64,000 nt of DNA from Diphasiastrum complanatum (taxonomy: Eukaryota > Streptophyta > Lycopodiopsida > Lycopodiales > Lycopodiaceae). Made by a program: the position numbers and the translations under genes. The notes beneath the pieces were generated by a model. It was not told where the DNA came from. It searched no databases and saw only the letters and a program-made list of their open reading frames with translations. Positions 55,445 to 64,000 of this stretch are shown piece by piece. Numbering within the stretch: the stretch's first letter is position 1; every line of letters starts with the position of its first letter. The stretch lies in the NCBI GenBank assembly GCA_029204225.1, contig CM055097.1:51588557-51652556 (forward strand), read 5' to 3'.

Positions 55445-58400
55445 CTGTACCAAGACAAAAATAAACACATATGGTAAATAGCCAGCATGACTAGTTGTCT
55501 CACTTCTTCAGAAACTATGGATTGTTGAAAGCGAATGCATTACTAGCAATAGAAACTTGTATTTGGTGATAGGACAGAAACCCCTACAGACAACTTTATT
55601 CATTGATGATTTCTGTTTCTTTTCGTGAAACGTTCACGGCTACGTTCCATTTGTTGGAATGAGCCAGTAAAGAGAAGCTTAAAGGGTTTTTTTTCTAGCT
55701 ATATCTGTTTTACTGAAACTATTCATACCTAGAGAAACTTAAGAAAAACTGGCAAGCAATGTCTCAGCTACTTAAGAACCACCAACAACACTTCCATCTA
55801 GCAAACTGATAGCTTCCTGTACTTAGAAGTCAGCACTTACATTTGCCTCTTCAAGAAAAGTTCTCCAAAAGTGATCTTGGCTAGAACATCCAGCTAATAC
55901 TCCTTCAACATCTCATATATACTCTCTATAATAGCTAGATGAGATGTATATGGTGGTGATGTCCAAATTCTGCTACATTGAGATCAGTAACCCCTACCAG
56001 CCTTATCTGACTTATGGACATGCATTACATTTAAGGCTTGCTAAATGACCTGACAATTTAATTCGAGGGACATATCATTTTTGTTCACAGGCTATTGGGG
56101 ATTCCTGAAGAGGTGCTTAATTTGGAGGGAATTGATGCCCTGATTTTGCAGCTCAATTTCAAATTAGGGACCCAATCTTACTTCCCATAGAATATGAATA
56201 GGAGGTAGACACATTCATCTGGTAGCTTGTGATATGGTTCACTTTTAAAAACTTTGTAGGAGGCCCATTGCTGTTTCTAGTTGTGGATCAGCCATTAACG
56301 ACATTTGATGTTCACTTAGTATTCTTAGTTGGAGATTGCTATTTGCTATTTTTTCATCACCCAAAGTTATGATATTCCAATTGTAGCTGACGTTCACGAT
56401 CCGTTTGATAATGCACACACAGATGAGGCTGAGCATCATACACATGAGTTTTGAGAGGAGACACGCACTGGATAATCTTGTACATCAAAAGAATGAGCTT
56501 CTGAGGCACGGGATTAGCAAAATTCTTTTGTTAGTTTTACAACTCTGGATCAGGTATGCTTAAATACACCAATTCACCTATCTTCAATTTGCATGCTTGA
56601 TATTGTTCTAGATCTATTGACAGGTCATGAGATCATTATGATGAAGGTTCTATACATATAGAGTAGGCACATCTTGTTCATGAGGTGCTATGTCAGACTC
56701 TCTTTGATCTCTCACTCACACAAGCACACAAAATATTGTACAAACATTTGCCAAGTTCCAACTTTATTGATCTCTGTGTAAGCAAGTACATAGATGTTGT
56801 GCAAAAAACCCTAAGGAGCTGGCTGCCTTGTCTCCACCCAACCTTTGCTGCATAGAATGTGATAAGGAATGCCTCTCTCTAGGCTCTCATATCTCGAACC
56901 CTCAAGCACCCTGTGACCTTGACACATCCCAATGTCACACATGGCAAATTCCATGCACAACTCAACACTTGCCACTTGGCAATACCATAATCACATAGGC
57001 AAGTGAGAAGATGACATTTGACATGTGTCCCATTACATTGTATTTACAGTGGTCACCACCCCTCAAGAAAAGACATCATTCACTATCGAGTATCCCTATC
57101 AGGACACTATGGATGACGGTAATCCATGAAGTCTAAATAGATGCGTTTCTCTCATAGTAAGCATGCATTCCAATTATTTTAATACTTGAACCTAATAACA
57201 CATTTAAGTACTTGGTAAAATTTAACCCTACAATATATTGGCCTGAACTCACTAAACACTAACTCTAAGCCTATTACTACAAGCCACCTTGACCTAAAAG
57301 TAGTCCTATGGCTTTAAATTACAGTTCATAGCTTAACTTCATATAATAAACCCCAAATTTAAAAACAATAAAACACTTATACACCAATGTACATGTTTAC
57401 ATCCTTGTTAAAGTCGAAACTGTTAACATTTTTAACTTGATAATCAATGGTCACTTAGGTTATAGAGAAATATTTCATTGAATCATATAAGACTGCATTA
57501 TTTTTGTTTACCATTCAAAAGTGGATGAACTAAATCTTTTAGCCTTTTTGAAGTCTTTTCAAAACCCTACTTAAACCTAGAGAAAATCCTGCTTCCAAAA
57601 GAAGAATCAAGAATATTAAAATGTTGAGTGTTTTTTCTAGCTTTCAAATGTGGACGTTACAAATCATGTGAACCTATGATTGGCACAAAGGCGTAAGCTT
57701 CAAAGTCACGTGGTTCCCACCTACAAATGATAAATGGCAAAATACCTTCTATCTGCACCAGGATTGGTCTAAGATTGTTAGCTTAAACTAAGTCTAGAGC
57801 AGAAAGTGTGCCACATAAACTGCATTCCTAAGGCAGCCACTTGCATCAAAGTTAGAGACCAAGGAACTCTTGGTTATATAGAAACCTTTCATGCAAAAAC
57901 AATAGAGAATGTAAAAGATCATGCAGGCCAAAAGTACAACCTTTGTATTCCGCACGTTTGTGCTCTCCCTTATTCAATCGAATGGTATGCTCCTCAAACT
58001 CAATATTGTTAACCCTATGACCAGATCATACAACAAATTACTGGTTTATTTTGCTTCCATAAAGGAGAGTTTACCATTTAGTAAGATTGATAAAAACAAT
58101 ACAAATGAGGATGAGCAGAATACTGGCACCTACAATCAAGAGAGCAAGTTATTGCAATCTCATTGCTCAACATGCAAGTCCAAATACAACTGTTCAGAAA
58201 CCTAAGAGTGATACCATTTCACAAAGGAACACAAATTACAAGTTATTACTCACATTAAAAAGTTTCAAAGTTGCTCAAGAACCGACATAAACTTGTTGAA
58301 AGCTACTCAACCCATCCAAATATTGGCTTACTTCAGTAGATCTCTGTTTGGAAACTAAGCATATTGAATGGCCCAAAAACATCAATGACTTAGTTTTCTT

Positions 58401-58610
58401 TGCAAAAATGTTCATATACACTACTTGAAAGCAACCTTCAAAGAGAAAAATGCAATATAATAAGATTGGTTTAATTTGGCATTTGGAGGGTCTATTCACA
58501 AAAACTTTGGAGGATACCTCTATGAAGAAAATATTGCTACGACTCACACTATTTGAAATCAGAGATGGGCAGACCATGAAATGAGGAAATTGCCGCACTA
58601 TCATGGTCGG
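55445..58610. other. Stretch upstream of the known GSTT exons, no gene recognised
   Basis: GSTT exon 1 should lie here on the minus strand or further on. I looked for a reverse-strand SQPSRA-type motif and did not find one. Minus-strand 55927-55846 shows a weak exon-like piece (SSQDHFWRTFLEEAN then GTAAGT) that does not match GST. Other open frames (56445-56245 minus, 57806-58205 plus, 58625-58275 minus) have no family resemblance. Confidence 0.4.
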
Positions 58611-58619
58611 ACACATTAT

Positions 58620-59360
58620 GGCCAAAATATATGGATCAGTTTTACAGTCAGCAATTAGCAGCGAAGCAGAGATTAGATGTCTACATATGTGCTTTGGGGC
58701 AGGCAGGCTTCTAAGCTCACTAATCCACTTCCGATCATACTTTACATTGAAGTCTATTAAAAGAGGCTAGATCCAGGCAAGAGCATGTATACTTCTGCTT
58801 TGTGGATTTCCGAAAGGCTTTGGACCTCTATTCTGAGACATCTACTTATCCAGTGATCAAAGGACCTTGGTTTCCATTAGGATACTAGTGGCTGTTATGG
58901 CACTATATGCGAGAGTGATAGGCTGTTTCCTATCAGCGGAGAGTATCATGCCATAGGTTGATAGTACCATTGGAGTGAAGCAGGGATGCTCACTATCCCC
59001 TACCTTGTTTGGACTTTACATTGATAAGTTGGAGAGATGATTGTGCAAGGAGGGGAGGTTTGCACTTTATGTGATATGGTGATCTCTATCCTACATTATG
59101 CTGATGATGTGGGATTACAAAGACATTTGGATGTTTTATGCTCTTTTTGTTCACGTTGGGGATTGGTGGTGAACATTGCGAAGACAAACTAAATTATGGT
59201 CTTCAGTACTTGAAGAGCATTCATGCAGAGACCAAGTGCTTTTATGGGATGGTCAGTCCTTTGGAGGTAGTCTCTTCATACACATATCTTGGGGTCCTCT
59301 TCAGATGGTCTTAGGTTTTAGTATGAGAAAGGCACGCTTAGCCAGATTAGGGAATAGCGA
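58620..59360 (+). pseudogene. RTE-type LINE reverse transcriptase remnant
   Basis: Fragments in order: KIYGSVLQSAIS, a degraded QAGFR-like stretch, QEHVYFCFVDFRKALD (about 58780), GVKQGCSLSPTLFGLYIDKL (58974-59035), ILHYADDVGLQRHLDVL (about 59095), GLVVNIAKT and SYTYLGVLF (about 59280). The VDFRKA, GVKQGC and YADD boxes are those of plant RTE/LINE elements. Frame changes between blocks and a stop in the middle show it is dead. Confidence 0.85.
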
Positions 59361-59369
59361 AGCTCGGCA

Positions 59370-62206
59370 AGAAAATGTTTTGCTTCAAGTGCAATGGAGG
59401 GTTCACCTTGCACGCGATTGTGTCAAGAATAAGGCATCATATCTCAAAGTAATGAGATGGATTTGTGTTTCCTTAGTTCAATGATTTATGGACCTAATGA
59501 CCTGATTTGCATTAAGGGTAAAATTGGATATCATGTTATTAATGTTCTTTTTCACAACAGGATCTACTCATAATTTTATTAATGCAAATTGGGTGCAGAT
59601 GCTCAACCTCCCCGTCAAAAAAAGTGAGAAGAAATACTATGGTTACAATGGCATCTAGAAGTGATTCCGAACCCATGGATTATGTGGTTCCTGATGTACC
59701 ATTGCACATTGAAATTCAAAATGAAATAAAATAAATAAGAACTAGGATCATAATATGTATACGAGTTACCAAAACAAAGACAAAATACTAAAAACTAAGA
59801 CGCTAGTTTAAGTGTTGATACTACTAGAGTTAATCGCTACTCTAAGCATGAACTTAATTCTTTGATAAAGAACACAGAGTATAAAGTTTATTTATGTTTT
59901 CACAAGGAATTAGTTTACATCAATGATGAGATTCTTAAACTTAATGCCATGAAAATACACAACGAAACACTCCCGAATTTGAAGCCTACAGTGAACTTAG
60001 GCATGAATTTGATAATGTTTTTCAAGACCTTCGTGTAGGTTTATCACCCGAAAGGTCTATAGATCACAAGATTGACCTTATACCTGGTTCAATTCCAATT
60101 GCACAACGCCCTTATAGGATGAGTGCATTGGAAGAGGCTGAGGTAAAATGCAATTACGTGAATATCTAGAGAAGGGGTGGGTAAAACCTAATAAATCTCC
60201 TTGGGCATCGCCAATGGTTCTGGTCGCCAAGAAGGATGGGACTATAAGGTTTTGCATAGACTATAAAAAATTGAACAAGGTTACAATTAAGAATAGATAT
60301 CACCACTACTGATGAATGACCTAAATAGATTATTTGTGGTGCAAGGTACTTCACCAAAATAGATCTAAGGTCAATATATCATTAGATACACATTAGGGTA
60401 GAGGATATACCTAAGATGGGTTTTTCGAACTCAGTTTGGACACTACGAGTTTTTGGTGCTTCCATTTGGTTAATCAATGCACCGACAACTTTCCAGCAAA
60501 TGATGAACAATTTGTTCAGGCAATATTTGGGAAGATTTGTGGTAGTGTTCTTAGATGATATCCTAGTGTTTAGTAAGACTTTACCACAACATAAAGAGCA
60601 TCTTAGGATTGTCAAGCAAGATGGGCTGAGCTAATGCAGATATTTGACTTCTCAATAAGGTACTGTAAAGGAAGTCAAAATACTATAGCGGATGTTTTGA
60701 GTCGTTTACCGGTTATCAATCAATTATGCTTTTCTTATACAACCAAAATTGTTTCAGTCTCTCAAGGACTTTATGCGTCCGATCCAGGGGTCGATTCAAG
60801 TAAGCAAGATTCCTCGAATCAGGGAAAAAACTGAAATGGATTTTGCTATACAAAAGGGATCTTGTTTCGTAAGGGAAAGGGTGTACCAGAGAACGACACA
60901 GTTAGGGCCCTAATCCTGCACGAGTGTCATGATAGTCCATGTGTTGGACATACGAGTATACAAAAAAACTCTTGACTTAGTTAGGCTGCACTTTTGGGTG
61001 GCCTAAGATGAAAAGTCAAGTAGAGGCTTATGTACTTAAATGTTCTAAGTGTCAATTAAATAAAGCAGAAAGGCTAAAAGCTAGTGGCTTATTACATCCA
61101 TTGGATATTGCCGCCAGAAAGTGGAAAAGTATTTCCATGGATTTTGTGGTGGGACTTCCGTGTCCAGGGAAGGGCCAAGATTTTGTTTGGGTCACTGTTG
61201 ACAGACTTACAAATTTTGCTCAATATATCCCAACCAAAACCACAATTAAAGCTTCAAAAGTAGCTCAACTTTTTGTTGAGAAGCTTTTTCGGTTGTACGG
61301 GCTGCCTTACGATATTGCCAGTGGTCATGACCCTAAATTCACTGGAAACTTTTGTCAATCAGTGTTTGAGAAGTTGAAAACTTTGAGCATGAGTTCTACG
61401 GATCATCCTAGATCATACGGTCAAATGGAAAGGACCAATCAGACGATGGAGGACATGCTTCGCGCATATGTCGGCCATCGAGAGTCTGATTGGGAAAGAT
61501 ACATTCCACTGGTGAAATTTGCCTACAATAGTGCAAACCACTCAGCGAACGGATTCAACCCTTTCATGCTTATGTACGGTTTTCAGCCTTGATCACCAAT
61601 TAGTGTTGGCATGAAAAACCTGAAGGTGCAAGCCGCAGCTGATTTCCTTGCAGATATGCAGGAAAAGTTACAATTGGCTTAAGATAGCATAAGGAGTGCC
61701 TAGGACAAAGCGAGGCACTATGCTGATTTGTCTCGGAAGCACAGGGAATTCAAGGTCAATGACATGGTGTTTGTTCTTGAGCGTCCCTACTCACTCTAGG
61801 GGCTTGAAAACCGGTAAGTGTGCTAAGTTGGCGCCTAGGTATTGTGATCACTTTAAGGTTATCCAAGTGGTTAGCAGGATCGCATATAAGCTAGACTTTC
61901 CAGCTAACGTCGGAATTCATCCTGTTTTCCATGTTAGTAAGTTAAAACCCTCGTTGGGGGTTGGGGAAACCCTGGTCCCTGTGGAAGATCTAGTAGAGCT
62001 TCATGACGAGTCCATGAGTGGACCACCTAAACCCAAAGCCATTATTGATAGCCAACAGAAAACTCTAAGGAATAGAGTGCTTCGGGAGTTTTTAGTCGGG
62101 TGGAAGGGCAAGTCTTAAGAGGAAAATACCTGGAAAAAGGAAGTTGATCTCCAAAAAAAATTCCAAATTTTTCCTTACAAAGAAAAATTTACGATTGGGG
62201 GAGGAA
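59370..62206 (+). mobile_element. Degenerate chromodomain Gypsy with internal deletion
   Basis: A weak zinc knuckle (CFKCNGGFTLHA, 59380) is followed by a protease piece (TGSTHNFINANWVQMLNLPV, about 59560). RT spans 60050-60630 (DHKIDLIPGS, QRPYRMSA, FVVVFLDDILVFSKTL). RT then jumps directly to the end of RNase H (ARWAELMQIFDFSIRYCKGS, IADVLSRLP), a deletion of roughly 250 codons. Integrase is 60890-61590 (ILHECHDSPCVGHTSI; CSKCQ; MDFVVGLPCPG; QMERTNQTMED). The second catalytic Asp region reads SGHDPKFT instead of SDRDPKFT. After that come FAYNSANHS, YKLDFPANVGIHPVFHVSKL and a chromodomain start (REFLVGWKGKS). The purine tract gggggaggaa precedes the LTR at 62207. Confidence 0.85.
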
Positions 62207-63180
62207 TGTTACATACATATGTAACTGGCAGTACTTCAATGTCCCCTATGTAGGAAATTAAAGTGCCAAGATCCTTCTAACATTCAATCTCCATATACAA
62301 GAAGAAGAAAAAGAGGAAGAAGAAGAAGAGGGAGAGGGTTAGGCGCCCTCAAGGAGAGAGAAAGTAGTAGCAATGCTTGAAAGGGAATGAATTACAAATG
62401 AACAAAGAGTACATATAAATAGGCCTTCCAAGGGCCTAGACTCTTCCAAACTCTAAGTTCTAGAACCTTCCAAGACCCACTACTAATTATAGGGCACCCC
62501 CAAAAGTCAAGATAGGGTCCCTTAACATAATTAGACTTTACTTGGACCCACGAATTACTACTGGACCAAAATTGGGTCCAACTCAACTAAAACTGACTTA
62601 ACATGGTCTAAAATAATAAACCTAACCCATGGTTACACAAGTCTCGACCTTTTGGGTCAAAGTAACTATGAGAAACTATCATTATCATTTATTACTTCTA
62701 ACACCCTATGTGTCCCTTTAGTCTCTGGGGGCTAAATGGTATGACACCCTTGGATAAAGGTAGGTGCCTTTGGATAAAGGTATTTGAGTCCTTGGATAAG
62801 GGCATGGAGGTTTCTATACCTTAGATGGAGGTATGGAACCTTGTGAGGTGTTAACGGACCTTTACCATGGGTCTTGGACTACACCCTAAACCTTGGGCCT
62901 CAACCTTGAGCCATGTTCACATATTTGGCCTTGGGCCAAAGTTTACCATCACTTGTTAGTCATTGGGCCCTACTCGGAGGGCACACCTAATGGGGACCCA
63001 TGATCTATACAATTGACTTAAGAGTGGCATTTCAAGAAGCATAAGTTATGTTTCAAGAAGCGTAAGTTATGTTTCAAGAAACATAAGATATGGTTCAAGA
63101 AGCATAAGTTATGGAGGGTAATCTTTACTTTTCATTTGCCTTCTCTCTTTTCATTGGCTTGGAGGGCACTGTTATGTACT
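62207..63180 (+). repeat. Probable 3' LTR of the Gypsy element (right end uncertain)
   Basis: It starts TGTTACATACATATG immediately after the purine tract. It contains an A/G-rich tract (aagaagaagaaaaagaggaa) near 62300 and a tandem 21-bp repeat at 63030-63113. No second copy is visible, so the end point is a guess. Confidence 0.45.
63030..63113 (+). repeat. Four tandem copies of a 21-bp unit
   Basis: Units of [t/g]ttcaagaagcataagttatg at 63030, 63051, 63072 and 63093, each 21 bases, with one to three differences between copies. Confidence 0.93.
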
Positions 63181-64000
63181 TATATTTCTGCCTCAGTGTG
63201 AACACGACAAACTTGTAAATTGTGAATTTGAAAATATTAAAATGGCTCACACCGGCCTGTGGTGTTTTTGTGAAAATGTAAATAGCAGGTTTTTGGTAAC
63301 TTATTGTCCTGCTATATTTGGTATAGGGTACTGGGTCTAATTTAGAGGCTGCTGGACTGACCTCCTAAAAAGTAGGAGAGTTGACGACCCCATTCCAATT
63401 TTTAGTTACCTATTCCCTTCTAAGGCATTTGAGAATTTTCTTGCCTATGAACTGAGAGTGATGAAGACAGAGCTGCAAATCCTCAAAGATGAAGTCGAGA
63501 TGTTGTGGGACGAGAATGGCAAGTTGAGATTAGAATACTTTCAAATTGGAATTCCAGCAGGTTGGTGGGCACTCATCCTCTCAAACGGCTTCTAAAATTC
63601 AAGAGTTGGAGCAAGAACTAATCTAACACAAAGAGACTACCAAGACATGGGCATCACTTTTCAAAGAAGATGGTAAGAAATCTAGCCAAATGACTAATTT
63701 TATTGCTGCCACTCTTTCTGAAGAAAAACTGAGCAAAAGGCATATAATTTGAGGGTGCGAGGGATTCATGACATCTAGGATGAGACGAAAGAAGGAATTA
63801 GCTTTCTTGATACCACACTAGGCCATCATAGTAGAGGTGTTGATCAGGCTTGGAGAACTAAAAAAGGTAACACTGCTCTCATCATCAACACTTCCTTAAG
63901 AAAGGAGATCTGCATTACATATCAAAGCCAAGTTAAAAGGTACAGGTATCTACCCAAACGACGATCTCATGTATATGCAAGTTGAAGAGCATGAGAAAGC
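63181..64000. other. Right end of window, possible coiled-coil coding remnant
   Basis: At 63430-63545 a plus-strand frame reads ELRVMKTELQILKDEVEML then WDENGKLRLE, a leucine-zipper-like coiled coil such as occurs in some gag or leader proteins. It is broken by stops soon after. Nothing else is recognised. Confidence 0.3.

Noticed and set aside
55846-55927. Candidate GSTT exon 1 (minus strand, ending at a GTAAGT)
   Set aside because: The translation (SSQDHFWRTFLEEAN) lacks the theta-class SQPSRA pattern and the phase does not fit exon 2.

Overview
This window is nuclear DNA from a land plant with a large, transposon-rich genome. It holds the 3' end of a chloroplast-type fructose-1,6-bisphosphatase gene and most of a theta-class glutathione S-transferase gene with plant exon boundaries and a peroxisomal SKL terminus. 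The rest is mostly LTR retrotransposons, LINEs and DNA transposons in several states of decay. The 16.5 kb intron of the glutathione S-transferase gene would fit a gymnosperm, fern or other large-genome lineage better than a compact angiosperm. I cannot name the species.

Layout: 1-1.4 kb, last two exons of the FBPase gene (+). 1.4-4.4 kb, AT-rich non-coding DNA. 4407-12352, a 7.9 kb unit bounded by a perfect 37-bp inverted repeat, holding four tightly packed spliced or interrupted genes: a small two-exon gene (+), a histone H3-like gene (+), an unknown acidic protein (-), and a transposase-like gene (-). 12.9-17.8 kb, Copia LTR remnants and tandemly duplicated LTR/leader pieces. 18.2-21.2 kb, a decayed CACTA transposon with its subterminal repeats. 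22-31 kb, truncated Gypsy (-), Copia (-) and Copia (+) elements. 31.1-31.7 kb, a miniature LTR element with about 74 bp between its LTRs. 32-35.4 kb, an L1-type LINE (-). 36.4-55.4 kb, the glutathione S-transferase gene (-), whose large intron carries a solo LTR, a tandem duplication, and a complete Copia element with a chromodomain Gypsy nested inside it. 58.6-63.1 kb, an RTE-type LINE remnant, another chromodomain Gypsy and a short tandem repeat.

The most unusual object is the 4407-12352 unit. Its histone H3-like product keeps the canonical ARTKQTAR tail start and a recognisable H3 histone fold. Between them lies a low-complexity stretch of roughly 300 residues (polyglutamine, acidic, basic, polyproline). 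Frame changes fall inside simple repeats, and the gene lies inside inverted repeats beside a transposase-like gene. The simplest reading is a DNA transposon carrying its own histone variant. This copy is damaged (frameshifts, premature stops), so intact relatives would be needed to confirm it.

Both host genes were assembled by eye from exon/intron phase agreement. Every junction used keeps frame and has GT-AG ends. The first exon(s) of the FBPase gene lie before the window, and exon 1 of the glutathione S-transferase gene was not found.
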